Positions 51,168-61,055 of a DNA stretch of 64,000 nt are shown in pieces. Origin of the DNA: Gammaproteobacteria bacterium (GTDB lineage Bacteria > Pseudomonadota > Gammaproteobacteria > Competibacterales > Competibacteraceae); NCBI GenBank assembly GCA_024235135.1, contig JACKMZ010000011.1, positions 42,814 through 106,813 on the forward strand. Reading direction: 5' to 3'. Numbering within the stretch: position 1 is the stretch's first letter; every line of letters starts with the position of its first letter. The position numbers and the translations under genes were made by a program. Below the pieces are notes generated by a model. The model saw only the letters and a program-made list of their open reading frames with translations. It was not told where the DNA came from and did not search any database.

Positions 51168-52385
51168 ATGTCGAAAATTTTACAAGGGCTGCGGGTGGTG
51201 GAAGGGTCAGCGTTCGTCGCCGCGCCGTTGGGGGGCATGACCCTCGCCCAAATGGGCGCCGATGTCATCCGCTTCGACCGCCTCCGGGGGGGGCTGGACA
51301 ACAACCGTTGGCCCGTGACCCAGGACAACAAAAGCCTGTTTTGGGCGGGATTGAACAAAGGCAAGCGGTCGATCGCGATCGATATGAGCCAACCGCGCGG
51401 CAAGGAACTGATCACCCAGATAATCTGCGCGCCGGGACCGAACGCCGGGATGTTCCTGACCAATCTGCGGATTCGGGGTTGGATGGATTACGAAAGTCTG
51501 AAGAAACACCGCGAAGATCTGATCATGGTCTCGGTACTCGGCAGCCGGGATGGCGGACCGGCGGTGGATTACACCATCAATCCGGGTATTGGCTTTCCCT
51601 TCGCTACCGGCCCGGAAGGCTCCACGGAGCCGGTGTGTCATGTGCTGCCCGCCTGGGACTGCGTGACCGGCCAGATGGCGGCGCTCGGTCTGCTCGCGGC
51701 GGAACGTCACCGCCGTTTAACCGGTGAAGGCCAGGCGGTGGACATCGCGTTGAAGGATGTCGCCTTGGCGATGCTGGGCAATCTGGGCTTTATCGGCGAA
51801 GTCGCCATCAATGACTTCGACCGGCCGAAATACGGCAATGCGCTGTACGGCGCTTACGGCCAGGATTTCGTGACCGCCGACGGCCGCCGCGTCATGGTGG
51901 TCGGTCTTACCCGCCGGCAATGGGAGGGCATCTGCAAGATAACCGGGCTGAAGCCGGATCTTGATGCGCTGGCCAAGCATCTAGGGCTGGATTTCAACGA
52001 AGAAGGGGACCGCTTCAAGGGCCGCAAACAGATCACCGCCTTGTTGGAACCCTGGTTCCGCAACCGTCGGGTCGAGGATTTCGGTCCGCTGTTCGACGAG
52101 CACGGCGTGACCTGGTCCGTGTTTCGCACCTTCCGGCAAACCCTGGCGGAAGATTCGGACTGCTCGACCCAAAACCCGCTGTTCAGCCTGGTGGATCAGC
52201 CCGGCATCGGCCCCTATCTGACGCCCGGCAGCCCCTTCAGCTTCAGTGGCGCGGAGCGCACGCCACCGAAGCCGGCGGCGATACTGGGCCAGCACACGGA
52301 TGAAATCCTCTCGGAGATCGGTCTGAGCGATAGCGAGATTTCCAAGCTCCACGACGACAAGATCGTAGCCGGTCCTCGCGATTGA
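51168..52385 (+). CDS. mct: Mesaconyl-CoA C1-C4 CoA transferase
   Basis: 405 residues, with GAGAG upstream of the ATG. It is a family III (CaiB/BaiF) CoA transferase with VVEGSAFVAAPLGGMTLAQMGADVIRFD at the start and the active-site Asp164 in VLPAWDCVTG; about the length of Chloroflexus Mct. In that enzyme the CoA moves within one molecule from C1 to C4 of mesaconate. Other family III enzymes use external acyl donors, so succinyl-CoA:itaconate or citramalate transferases remain possible. It completes a meh-mcl-mct set; the mch hydratase is absent from the window. Confidence 0.82.
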   Translation: MSKILQGLRVVEGSAFVAAPLGGMTLAQMGADVIRFDRLRGGLDNNRWPVTQDNKSLFWAGLNKGKRSIAIDMSQPRGKELITQIICAPGPNAGMFLTNLRIRGWMDYESLKKHREDLIMVSVLGSRDGGPAVDYTINPGIGFPFATGPEGSTEPVCHVLPAWDCVTGQMAALGLLAAERHRRLTGEGQAVDIALKDVALAMLGNLGFIGEVAINDFDRPKYGNALYGAYGQDFVTADGRRVMVVGLTRRQWEGICKITGLKPDLDALAKHLGLDFNEEGDRFKGRKQITALLEPWFRNRRVEDFGPLFDEHGVTWSVFRTFRQTLAEDSDCSTQNPLFSLVDQPGIGPYLTPGSPFSFSGAERTPPKPAAILGQHTDEILSEIGLSDSEISKLHDDKIVAGPRD

Positions 52386-52815
52386 CGATGTTTCCAGCGA
52401 CCGCTCCCTAACGCCCGCGCGGGATGACGCGGGTGTCGCATCCCTGTCCCACAGTGCTCCGGAACCCGCCCGCCGTTAGGCGGTAAGCGCGCCATCCAGC
52501 ACAGAGTTGCCGAAGGAACGGGAGTTACCGACAATGGGCACGTTTATCCAAGTTATCTTTCAGTCCACTGGCTCAACGCGACGTTGACACGATGGGGGCG
52601 TGTATTACCTTCGCGTCGCTCAAATCGACCACTCGTGTAGCCGTACAGCCATTCTGGAGTCGACGGGCTGGCGGCGCTTGGCCAAGGGCCTATGTGTTTG
52701 CGCGTATAGGAATCGCTGTCCACTTTGCCAAGACGTGAACAGCTAAATTGAGGGGAGCTGCAACCCAGTCAAGCGACTGGTTGTTAATACTTCATAGGTT
52801 AAACCGAGGATTGCA
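52386..52815. other. Intergenic region with dispersed repeat copy B
   Basis: Holds the 56-bp repeat (52485-52540) matching 11769-11824. At about 52767-52782 CCAGTC-AAGC-GACTGG is a small perfect hairpin. No gene was recognised. The arylsulfatase promoter should lie at its right end. Confidence 0.55.
52485..52540. repeat. Dispersed 56-bp repeat, copy B
   Basis: Gap-free partner of 11769-11824; all observed differences are transitions. It lies 100 bp downstream of the CoA transferase gene in non-coding sequence. Confidence 0.6.
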
Positions 52816-54462
52816 ATGAATAGAAACAAATGGTTATCCGCTACCCTGGTTGCCATGCTCCTAGTGGCATTCGCGCCAGGCTTGGCCTTCGCGGCGTCCA
52901 AACCCAACATCGTCCTAATCGTGACCGATGACTACGGCTGGGGAGATGCGGGCATTTATGGCGGTGGGGAAAACCGCGGCATGCCCACTCCAGGGCTAGA
53001 CAAGATGGCCGCGGAAGGCATGCAGTTTCTCTCTTTCTATGCCCAGCCCAGTTGCACGCCCGGCCGCGCCGCCATGCAGACCGGCCGGTTCCCGGCCCGC
53101 AGCGGCATGACTACCGTGGCCTTCCAAGGCCAGGGCGGCGGTCTTCCGAAGGCGGAATGGACCCTGGCGTCGGTCCTCAAGGAAGCGGGCTACAAGACTT
53201 ACTTCACCGGCAAGTGGCATCTGGGCGAGGCGGACTATGCCCTACCGAATGCTCAGGGCTACGACGTGATGAAGCACGCCTTCCTCTATCACCTGAACGC
53301 CTATACCTACGCCGATCCGAAATGGTTCCCCGAGATGCCGGCGGAGCTGCGTGAGATGTTCGCCAAGGTGACCACGGGTTCCCTGAGCGGCAATGCCGGC
53401 GAGAAGGCCAAAGAAGACTGGAAGGTCAACGGCGAATACGTTGACACGCCGGAAAAAGGCGTTGTGGGCATTCCCTTTCTGGACGCCTACGTCGAAAAGG
53501 ATGCCATGGAGTTTCTCGAAGAGGGGGCCAAGGATAAGAACACCCCGTTCTTCATCAACATCAACTTCATGAAGGTGCATCAGCCAAACCTGCCGCATCC
53601 CGACTTCATCGGCAAGTCCATGGCGAAGAGCAAGTATGCCGACTCGATTGTCGAACTGGACACCCGCATCGGCAACGTCATGAACAAGATCCACGAGCTT
53701 GGCCTGGACGATGGCAACACGCTGGTCATCTTTACCACTGACAACGGCGCCTGGCAGGATGTCTATCCCGATGCTGGCTACACCCCGTTCCGTGGCACCA
53801 AAGGCACCGACCGCGAAGGCGGAAACCGGGTTCCCGCCGTCGCCTGGATGCCAGGCAAAATCAAGGCGGGATCGAAGAATGCCGACATCGTCGGCGGCCT
53901 GGATTTCATGGCTACGTTCGCCTCCCTGGCCGGAATCAAGCTGCCTGAGAAAGACCGCGACGGCCAGCCGATCATCTTCGACAGCTATGACATCACCCCC
54001 GTACTGTTTGGCGCCGGTCCCGACCCGCGCGACACCTGGTATTACATGACCGAAGACGAGCTTCTGCCCGGCGCCATTCGTTATCATCAATACAAGTTCG
54101 TGTTCAACATGCGTGGCGATAATGGCGCGGCCACCGGGGCTGGATCGGTGGATAGCAACTACGGATGGAAAGGCGAGTCGAAATACGTCGCCACCGTGCC
54201 TCAGACCTACGATCTGTGGCAGGACCCGCAAGAACGCTACGACATCTTCATGAACAACTACACCGAGCACACCTGGATGGGTCCGGTGATGTCGCAGCAG
54301 CTCAATAAGGTGATGAAGACCTTCATCGATTACCCGCCGCGCAAACTGCAATCCTACGGCTATACCGGCCCGATCAACATCTCGTCCTTCCAGAAGTTCC
54401 AGTGGGTGAGAGATCAGCTTAAAAAGGAAGGCATCAACATCTCGATCCCAGCCGGAAACTAA
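52816..54462 (+). CDS. Secreted arylsulfatase
   Basis: 548 residues with a signal peptide (LVAMLLVAFAPGLAFA). The sulfatase core: metal-binding DDYGWGD at 38-44, and the formylglycine motif S-C-T-P-G-R-A-A-M-Q-T-G with Cys80 as the residue to be oxidised. GKWHLGE carries the catalytic Lys/His, and FTTDNGAW the second metal half. The length is typical. It hydrolyses sulfate esters in the periplasm or outside the cell. Activation needs a formylglycine-generating enzyme, which is not in the window. A strong terminator follows, so the gene is monocistronic. Confidence 0.93.
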   Translation: MNRNKWLSATLVAMLLVAFAPGLAFAASKPNIVLIVTDDYGWGDAGIYGGGENRGMPTPGLDKMAAEGMQFLSFYAQPSCTPGRAAMQTGRFPARSGMTTVAFQGQGGGLPKAEWTLASVLKEAGYKTYFTGKWHLGEADYALPNAQGYDVMKHAFLYHLNAYTYADPKWFPEMPAELREMFAKVTTGSLSGNAGEKAKEDWKVNGEYVDTPEKGVVGIPFLDAYVEKDAMEFLEEGAKDKNTPFFININFMKVHQPNLPHPDFIGKSMAKSKYADSIVELDTRIGNVMNKIHELGLDDGNTLVIFTTDNGAWQDVYPDAGYTPFRGTKGTDREGGNRVPAVAWMPGKIKAGSKNADIVGGLDFMATFASLAGIKLPEKDRDGQPIIFDSYDITPVLFGAGPDPRDTWYYMTEDELLPGAIRYHQYKFVFNMRGDNGAATGAGSVDSNYGWKGESKYVATVPQTYDLWQDPQERYDIFMNNYTEHTWMGPVMSQQLNKVMKTFIDYPPRKLQSYGYTGPINISSFQKFQWVRDQLKKEGINISIPAGN

Positions 54463-54484
54463 GGGTCAAGAGGCGCTGTCCGCG

Positions 54485-54527
54485 AGCCCCGTTCGGCGCC
54501 CCTGTGGGGGCGCCGGCGGGGTTTGTT
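54485..54527 (+). terminator. Intrinsic terminator
   Basis: Nested GC stems, AGCCCCG/CGGGGTT outside and GGCGCCCC/GGGGCGCC inside, followed by TTTGTT, just after the arylsulfatase gene. Confidence 0.85.
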
Positions 54528-54576
54528 CGTTTCCGCCGCGCACGGCAGCTATCCAACAAGTATCCGTCCGGTCTCG

Positions 54577-55515
54577 ATGAAATCCGTACACATCATCCTG
54601 ATCGCTTACCTTAGGCTAGCGGGCATGCTTCGCCACGCCGTACTCATCCTGCTCCTGGTCGCTGCGCCCGCCGTGGCTAGCCACGCCGCTTCGGTCTCCG
54701 GCCGCTTCGACGTCGGCGGTTTCTCCTTGAATCTGAACTGCCAGGGTCAAGGGCGCACGACGGTGGTCATGGATGCCGGCCTGGCCCACTCTTCTCGCGA
54801 ATGGGAAGATATTCAAAGTGCTTTATCCCGGAACGCCCGAGTCTGCACCTACGACCGCGCCGGTTACGGCTTGAGCGATCCGGGGCCGCCGCCGCGCGCC
54901 AGCAGCCGCCTGGCGGCGGAATTGCGGACCTTGCTGGAACGCGCCAGGATTCCCCCACCCTATCTGCTCGTCGGGCATTCCCTGGGCGGCTACAACATGC
55001 GCGCCTTTGCCGGCCTGTATCCACAGGAAACGACCGGGTTGGTGCTGGTGGACGCACCGCATGAAGCCCTCGTCCACGGCTTTCTGGAAAGCTATTTCAT
55101 GCAGTTGATCGATCCGCACGGCATCTTGCAACAACTCTGGCAACCCGGCCTGTTGACCAACCTGTCCCAACTGGATCTCACCCCCTTCGCCCCGCTTGTC
55201 GGGATGACGCCGTCCGCCCTGCGCACCGCGCTCAACGAGGCCGCCGCCTTTCAGGAAAGCAGCAACGAATTGCGAGCCCTGGGGATTCGGCCGGAACTGC
55301 CGGTCATCGTCATCATGCACGGTTATCGCGTTTTTCCCGCCACGGAAATCGGCAATCAAATGGAAGAGGCGTGGCTGGCCTGGCAAAAGGATTGGGCGTC
55401 CCACCATCGTTTCAACCGGGTGATCATCGCCGAACACAGCGCGCACGACATTCCCAGCACCGAGCCTGGAGTCATCGTCGACGCCGTACGTTTGCTGCTT
55501 GGCCTTTCCCATTGA
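54577..55515 (+). CDS. Secreted alpha/beta hydrolase
   Basis: About 312 residues from ATG 54577; an internal ATG at 54625 gives a cleaner signal peptide (MLRHAVLILLLVAAPAVASHA) and is an equal candidate, while the frame is open from 54523. It has the classic alpha/beta hydrolase pattern: TTVVMDAGLAHSSREWEDIQ (oxyanion), CTYDRAGYGLSDPGP, nucleophile GHSLGGYNMRAFA, and His in AEHSAHDIPSTEP. The mature protein is probably periplasmic. Substrate unknown. It converges with the MscK-like gene. Confidence 0.85.
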   Translation: MKSVHIILIAYLRLAGMLRHAVLILLLVAAPAVASHAASVSGRFDVGGFSLNLNCQGQGRTTVVMDAGLAHSSREWEDIQSALSRNARVCTYDRAGYGLSDPGPPPRASSRLAAELRTLLERARIPPPYLLVGHSLGGYNMRAFAGLYPQETTGLVLVDAPHEALVHGFLESYFMQLIDPHGILQQLWQPGLLTNLSQLDLTPFAPLVGMTPSALRTALNEAAAFQESSNELRALGIRPELPVIVIMHGYRVFPATEIGNQMEEAWLAWQKDWASHHRFNRVIIAEHSAHDIPSTEPGVIVDAVRLLLGLSH

Positions 55516-55546
55516 GGCCCTATCTCGTTCGACGCCCGGAGCGATC

Positions 55547-58500
55547 TCAACCCGACTCGCCCGCCATATCGTCGTCTTGTGACCGCTCAATGCGGATTCT
55601 GAGGGGTTGCCGGGTATCCAGGTGCAAATCCCGTTGGGGGAACGAGATCTCGATACCGGCCTGCGCGAATCGCTGGTTGATTATCTTATGCAATTCGGTG
55701 GTCGTCGCGAGCCGGTATTCGATCGACTCGACGTAGGCCCGCAGAATCAAGGTCAGAGCATTGTCGCCAAAGCCCTCGAAAGACAGGAGAGGCGCGGGGT
55801 CGGAAAGCACATGCGGTTGCTCTTCCGCCGCTCCCCTCATCAAAGCCAGGGCCTTGTCCACGTCCGATCCGTAAGCGACTCCGACTACGATCGCGATTCG
55901 GGTGATGGGGTCGGACAAGGACCAGTTCAACAGCCGTCCGGTAATGAATTCCTTGTTGGGCACCAGCAGTTCCTGCCGGTCCCAGTTACGAATGGTGGTC
56001 GCGCGAATATCGATCTTGGTGACGACCCCGCTGGTATCGCCGACCGTCACGATGTCCCCGACCCGCACCGGCCTTTCCAGCAGGAGAATGATTCCGCTGA
56101 CGAAATTGGCGATGATTTCCTGCAAGCCGAAGCCCAGGCCAACGCCCATGGCCGCCACCAGCCATTGCATCTGCGACCAGGACAGTCCGAGTGCGCTAAA
56201 TAGCGTCATCACGGCCGCCACCACGATCAGATAGCGCACCAGTTTGATCAGGGCATAGCGGGCGCCGGCGCTAACCCGGCCGTAATGCAGCAGGACGATT
56301 TCCAATAACGCCGGCAGATGCCGGGCGGCGATCACCGCGAAGAAAATAATCATCGACGTCGCCAGCAAATCGGCCACGGTCATCGTCACCGGCTTTCCGG
56401 ATGCGTCGAGCGTACCCGGATATTGCCAAAGCACTTGCTGGTCCAGCAGGTTCAGCGCCGGGAGCACGTCAGACCAGATCAGCCATAAACCGAACAGGGC
56501 GAGAATGAAAACGGAGGTGTTGATCAGTTTTCGGGTTTGCGAATCCAACGCACCCAGATCCGGTTCCGGCTCATCGGCTTGCAAGGATTCCGATTTCATC
56601 TCACCTTCGACCGACGGCGTCGCGTTCTCCGCCTGGCGCGCGGCGCGCCGCTCCAGCGCCGCCTGCAAAGCCAGTCGGCGACGAGTCACTCGCAGCCAAC
56701 GCATGATCGACTGCTGAGCGATAATCAGCACCAGCACCAACCACAGCATCTCCACCAACGCGCGCGTAAATATCTCACTGGTGTATACGTAGCCAAGCAA
56801 CGAGATAACCTCCAGCGCCGCCAGCACCAGCCACATGAACGGCAGCGCGAGCCGACAGATCTTGCGCATCCAGCCGAGCTTGTCTTCGTCTTCCTGTTCC
56901 TCGACCGTGTGACGCCACGCGCGCAGCAATGCCCAAGCTAATAGACCCAAACCACCCAACAGCACGGTCAGAATCACCCGACTGAGATCCATGGCCATCA
57001 ACGGTTCGGGATGATGGAACATCGTGGCCGCCACGAAACACACCGGGGTCAATAGCCAGGCCGCCCAACGTGTCGCTCGGCGCACCCGAAGCAAGATCGC
57101 TTTCGGCCAACGGAAATGCCGGTCGGCCACGCCATTGGGCCGGCAGAGTTCCGAACAAAATCGGAGGGAAAACAGAACCATCGCCGCCTCCATCATTCCG
57201 AGGCCCACGGCATTGGTGTATAGCGTGGCCCCTGGCCCCCAGCTCAGGCACCAACCGCAGGTCACCAGCGACAAAGTCATGGGGAGCGCCAACAAGGCGG
57301 TCCAACCGAGCGCCCGCAAGGTATAACTGAAGCTGTCCACTCTAACGCGCTTCAGCGGTTCGGCGGTCTTGACCAACGCCCGACGTGTCGCGGGTCCAAA
57401 GAACACGAGCAGCAGAGTCGCTGCCAACGCGAAGATCAGCCCCAGATTGCTACTCAGCATGCCCAACAACAGCGAGCCGGCTTGCCGCAAATGGGTCTGG
57501 GAGATCAACCAGGCAGCGGCTTCCTGGGCATTTTCCAGGCTATTTCGGTCAATGATCGGGGCCGTACGCAACCACAAGAGATGTTCGGCGACGAAGGCAT
57601 CGTAGCGTCTTGCAACCGACTTGATTTCGTCGATCACGGTTTTCAATTCGCTGACGAGACTCAGGAAGGATTCCGAGTTTTGTAGCGACTGGGTCAGCAA
57701 TGTAATTCGTTGCCGCGCCAGTTCCGTAAGAGAATCCCGTATCGCGGCGGCTTCTTCAGAGGGCAGATCGCGGGTGCGATCATTCAGCCAGGGGTCGAGG
57801 TCGCGCAATTCGTCGAGTTCCTTTTCCTGATCAAGCTCGCGCAGGCTCTGCGTGGCGCTGATTTTCGTCCACTTGATCAGCGCCTGATCCACCTTGGCCA
57901 GTTCCTTGGCCTGCGGCCGGCTCTCCTGTAAATAGCGGCCGAGCGCCGTACTCAAGCCAACGACTTCGAAACGCAACCGCGCGCCGCGCAGTTCGCTTTC
58001 GATCTTCTCGACACCTTGTCGGCCCCTGGCGAGGGTCGCGGCGACAGTTTCTCGCATTCCGGCCAGCTCAGCCATCTCACTGGCGATCTTGGCGTTCTCT
58101 TCCGCCAGCTTTTGCACCAACGGATGCTGATCGCGAAGGGATTCGCGGGTTTGCTGCACTTCCTCACGCGCCCGCTCGGCATTTTCCAGGCGCAGGTTAT
58201 TGATCGTCGCTTCCATCGCCTGACGCTTGGCCTCCAGCCGGCCCTGTTCATACGCCGCTTGGTCACGACGGGCCTGCAACAGCTCGTTACGTACATCCTG
58301 GCTGGCCACCTCCTGCTGCAACATCTGCAGTTCGTTACGCAACGCCAGACGGTGAGCCTGATGCTCCCAACCCCGCGCCTGCGTCAGTTCCGGTTGTTCG
58401 CCACTGACGGGGCCTTGAACCGGCGCCGTGTCCATTTCATCGAGTTCCTGTTTGACTGCCGCAATGCGGGCGCGGACCTCGGTCAAACGCTGATTGGTTC

Positions 58501-59029
58501 CATCCAGGGTGGTCGTCAGTTCCGTACGCTGCGTTTCAAGGGCGGCGATCTGGCCCTTAACCTGAGACCAACGCTGTTCGAGCTCATCCGGCTTCAACTT
58601 GGAATCCGGGCTGGTTGACTGTTCTTTAACCGATCCCTTCTTGTCCGCTGCGTCCGCCGCCGCGAGTTTTTGGCGGATCTCCTGGGTTTGACGGGGCGCG
58701 CTTTCCAACGCATCGGTAAAGCTTTTGGCGTTCTCCTCGAATTTCTGGGCATCGCCCAGAGAGTCCAATGCCTTCTGATACAACCGTTTGAGCTCCGCGG
58801 TCGCCGGGTCGCCGGCTTGACCTCCGTCCGCAAGTTCCTTGAGCCGACGCGCCAGAATTTCGGCGCTCAGTGTCGTGTCGCTCGAAGCCACTCCGGAATT
58901 TTGCGCGCCACCGGCTTGATCCGTCTTTGCCGGTTGAGCTCCCGCGGTCACCAACCCGGCGGCCAGCAAACCGATGGCGACCAGGATTCGACAGGCGGCT
59001 TTAGCCTGAAACACATACCAAAACTTCAC
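55547..59029 (-). CDS. MscK/KefA-like mechanosensitive channel
   Basis: A 1160-residue protein. A signal-like N-terminus (ILVAIGLLAAGLVTAGA) precedes a long periplasmic coiled-coil region (about 50-480, with many QLQ/ELE heptads), then around ten TM helices. The C-terminal MscS module: pore helix LSWSQMQWLVAAMGVGLGFGLQEIIANFVSGIILLLERPVRVGDIVTVGD, followed by the cytosolic beta domain (TTIRNWDRQELLVPNKEFITG). MscK-type channels open at high membrane tension to release solutes, with a K+ dependence in E. coli. It faces the alpha/beta hydrolase gene and appears monocistronic. Confidence 0.93.
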   Translation of the reverse strand: MKFWYVFQAKAACRILVAIGLLAAGLVTAGAQPAKTDQAGGAQNSGVASSDTTLSAEILARRLKELADGGQAGDPATAELKRLYQKALDSLGDAQKFEENAKSFTDALESAPRQTQEIRQKLAAADAADKKGSVKEQSTSPDSKLKPDELEQRWSQVKGQIAALETQRTELTTTLDGTNQRLTEVRARIAAVKQELDEMDTAPVQGPVSGEQPELTQARGWEHQAHRLALRNELQMLQQEVASQDVRNELLQARRDQAAYEQGRLEAKRQAMEATINNLRLENAERAREEVQQTRESLRDQHPLVQKLAEENAKIASEMAELAGMRETVAATLARGRQGVEKIESELRGARLRFEVVGLSTALGRYLQESRPQAKELAKVDQALIKWTKISATQSLRELDQEKELDELRDLDPWLNDRTRDLPSEEAAAIRDSLTELARQRITLLTQSLQNSESFLSLVSELKTVIDEIKSVARRYDAFVAEHLLWLRTAPIIDRNSLENAQEAAAWLISQTHLRQAGSLLLGMLSSNLGLIFALAATLLLVFFGPATRRALVKTAEPLKRVRVDSFSYTLRALGWTALLALPMTLSLVTCGWCLSWGPGATLYTNAVGLGMMEAAMVLFSLRFCSELCRPNGVADRHFRWPKAILLRVRRATRWAAWLLTPVCFVAATMFHHPEPLMAMDLSRVILTVLLGGLGLLAWALLRAWRHTVEEQEDEDKLGWMRKICRLALPFMWLVLAALEVISLLGYVYTSEIFTRALVEMLWLVLVLIIAQQSIMRWLRVTRRRLALQAALERRAARQAENATPSVEGEMKSESLQADEPEPDLGALDSQTRKLINTSVFILALFGLWLIWSDVLPALNLLDQQVLWQYPGTLDASGKPVTMTVADLLATSMIIFFAVIAARHLPALLEIVLLHYGRVSAGARYALIKLVRYLIVVAAVMTLFSALGLSWSQMQWLVAAMGVGLGFGLQEIIANFVSGIILLLERPVRVGDIVTVGDTSGVVTKIDIRATTIRNWDRQELLVPNKEFITGRLLNWSLSDPITRIAIVVGVAYGSDVDKALALMRGAAEEQPHVLSDPAPLLSFEGFGDNALTLILRAYVESIEYRLATTTELHKIINQRFAQAGIEISFPQRDLHLDTRQPLRIRIERSQDDDMAGESG

Positions 59030-59538
59030 GTAATTTCACCTCCTCGGGCCTGGAACATCGGTTTTCGCCCGAAAAAAGTCGATGGAGGGATTGCGGGGTC
59101 AGTGCAGGGGGTAAACTGCGGGGTATTGGGCGGCCTTGCGGTCCCCGGTATGGCGGCGCTACAGAATGACGGCAAACTGCCCGGCTGCTCCACCCGGATA
59201 CCCCGGTTAGCAGCGTGATCCGGCTCATTGCGGCGCGATCGCGCCGCAAGCCTAGTCGGGATGATCGGTACCGCCGACGGCTTTCAACGGCGCGCATGAA
59301 AATGCACTGACCGGCATCCTCCCGGAGCCGGTAAGTTTAGCCGTCATCGACAGACTTGTCTTTTTGAGCGGCGCCAAACGGCCAGGGTAGCCTCACTGGA
59401 ATAGCCTCGTTTGCGCACGGGGCGGCGGCAAGAGCGGTTTGCCGGTTCGATCCTCCGGTCGACGCCAGATCCAACGATCGATTCAACGGTGCGACCCATG
59501 CCCCGCTACCCGCCGAGCGCGGGGCCACGCCGCACGAT
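59030..59538. other. Intergenic region with perfect palindrome
   Basis: About 510 bp. At 59228-59249 there is a perfect 22-bp palindrome centred on GATC (TTGCGGCGC-GATC-GCGCCGCAA). No ORF has a convincing start or family. Presumably it contains the channel-gene promoter. Confidence 0.5.
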
Positions 59539-60138
59539 CTAGCGATTGGACATATAAAAATAGGTTTTTCCTTCGAAATCGAACTCAGTGCTTCCTTCGC
59601 TGCTGCTATAGGTCGTGGACTGCTCCTTCATCCCCTCGAACGTCACATCGACGCGATCGCCTTTCCTCCAATGCAAGACGATGGTCTGATCGGGATACCG
59701 GAGCGTCGTCCGGCCCGGCCCTCCCGGCGGCGCGCCGGTCACCGTGCAATCGTAGCGGTAAGTCTTACCCTCGGGCGTGGTCACACCGCATACGGCGGAG
59801 TGCTTACCGGAAGCGTGGTTCCCGGTTGCCGGGGAAGCTTCGCCCTGGCAATCGATAGCGGCGGTCGTGACCAGGGATTGATAACGGCCCTCCTCGACAT
59901 GCACGGTAACGCATTGGCCGGTTCGCGGGGCTCTCCAATACAGGTAGGCGCTGCTACCGGACTTATCCGTCTTGACAAAAGTATAGCCACGATCCTCCAA
60001 CTCCCGTTCGCCGTCACGGCCGCGCACACCAACCAGATCTTGCAGGTCAGGCGCCGGATCTTGAGCCAGCGCGATCAGAGGGAAAAGGCTGGCGGCCGTC
60101 AGGACCACCCGCAACATCGAAATAGTGTGACGCTTCAT
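59539..60138 (-). CDS. Secreted protein of unknown function
   Basis: 199 residues from ATG 60138 with AGGAG 7 bp upstream. A signal peptide (MLRVVLTAASLFPLIALAQ after MKRHTIS) is followed by a mature domain with YTFVKTDKSGSSAYLYWRAPRTGQCVTVHVEEGRYQSLVTTAAIDC, which looks like a repeated beta-sheet module. The two cysteine pairs (QCVTV/AIDC and VCGVT/YDCT) could form disulfides. A last segment with VLHWRKGDRVDVTFEGMKEQ is beta-rich too. No family is recognised. It lies upstream, on the same strand, of nothing else; the META-domain gene is its 159-bp neighbour. Confidence 0.65.
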   Translation of the reverse strand: MKRHTISMLRVVLTAASLFPLIALAQDPAPDLQDLVGVRGRDGERELEDRGYTFVKTDKSGSSAYLYWRAPRTGQCVTVHVEEGRYQSLVTTAAIDCQGEASPATGNHASGKHSAVCGVTTPEGKTYRYDCTVTGAPPGGPGRTTLRYPDQTIVLHWRKGDRVDVTFEGMKEQSTTYSSSEGSTEFDFEGKTYFYMSNR

Positions 60139-60296
60139 GTTGTACTCCTGTTGTGAGTTCGCACCGTGATTTGCTCACAGTCATATCCCCAACGCACACA
60201 TCAACGGGCTTTTACGGGGTTTGCGCCCTGTCAGTGTGGCATACGCCGCCTCATCGCCGTCCTGAGGTTCTCTGCGGCGGGAGGGTCCGACGCCCG

Positions 60297-60815
60297 TCAC
60301 GGCGACATCGGCGTGAATTCGAGAATCGCGCCATCGGCCATGGTCGCCAAGAAAAGATGACCGTCCTTGAAGACATAGGAACGGACGTAGCTTAAATCGC
60401 TCAGGAATCGATCGTGCAAGGAACCGGGCGGACACAAGGCCTTGGTCGTCGCCAGCGGTCCGAATTCCAGTTGCCCTTGTTGCGGCGAAGTCCATTGGCC
60501 CTGACCTCGGTTGCAGTCGGCCTGCACCGATACATGCCCATCGGGAGCAAAGTTCAGGCTGTATTGGCGACCTTCGCCGGGCACGAACACCCGATCATCC
60601 ATGGACGCGATCTGGACCAATCGCCAAGCCGTGCCGCCCAGCGAGTCATCCTTCGCGGCAGAGCCCTGGGAAGGGGTCATGGAACACGCCGTCAATAGCA
60701 TCCCTCCCAGAACCAAGACCGCAAACAATCGCAACAAACCAACGGACTTTGGGCATTGGACGCGGGAACCGCTCCCACGCACGCCACGGTGAAAAGGTAT
60801 GTAAGAAACAGGCAT
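60297..60815 (-). CDS. META-domain (HslJ-like) lipoprotein
   Basis: About 172 residues from ATG 60815; the longer open frame starts at 60866. The lipoprotein signal is LFAVLVLGGMLLTAC. The META domain follows: GGTAWRLVQIASMDD, LNFAPDGHVSVQADCNRGQGQWT, GPLATTKALCPPGSLHDRFLSDLSYVRSYVFKDGHLFLATM. Members such as HslJ are heat- or novobiocin-related envelope proteins of unclear function. No operon partner is evident. Confidence 0.82.
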   Translation of the reverse strand: MPVSYIPFHRGVRGSGSRVQCPKSVGLLRLFAVLVLGGMLLTACSMTPSQGSAAKDDSLGGTAWRLVQIASMDDRVFVPGEGRQYSLNFAPDGHVSVQADCNRGQGQWTSPQQGQLEFGPLATTKALCPPGSLHDRFLSDLSYVRSYVFKDGHLFLATMADGAILEFTPMSP

Positions 60816-60960
60816 GATCGGAATTCCAGGGTAATTCCGGGACCACCCAAGATCCCGGTTTGTCAATCAAGCGGATAGCGTTACCGGGCAGTGTAACGCT
60901 TCACGATCCATAACTCATAAACATAGCCATTCACTCAACTTTTCGAAACCAGGGATTTCC

Positions 60961-60979
60961 TGTCAGGTTTTTCCTGACA
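60961..60979. repeat. Short inverted repeat
   Basis: TGTCAGG (60961-60967) and CCTGACA (60973-60979) with a 5-T loop, 76 bp upstream of the broken kinase gene. Possible operator or short terminator. Confidence 0.4.
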
Positions 60980-61055
60980 ACGGAATCGCGCGAGTCGCTT
61001 AAATCGCTGAACACGGGCTCACCATCGGCCATGGCTGGCACTATACTTTTGAAAC

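Noticed and set aside
52409..52481. An attC-like pair CTAACGCCC...GCCGTTAGGC downstream of the CoA transferase
   Set aside because: Arms pair only in part, no integrase or cassette is near, and GC-rich inverted repeats are common there; likely a hairpin by chance or a weak terminator.
53242..54351. A 369-codon antisense frame within the arylsulfatase gene
   Set aside because: It is a shadow of the sulfatase coding sequence with its complete catalytic motifs.
61036..61052. TGGCAC resembling the -24 box of a sigma-54 promoter
   Set aside because: The -12 GC element is absent at the required spacing.
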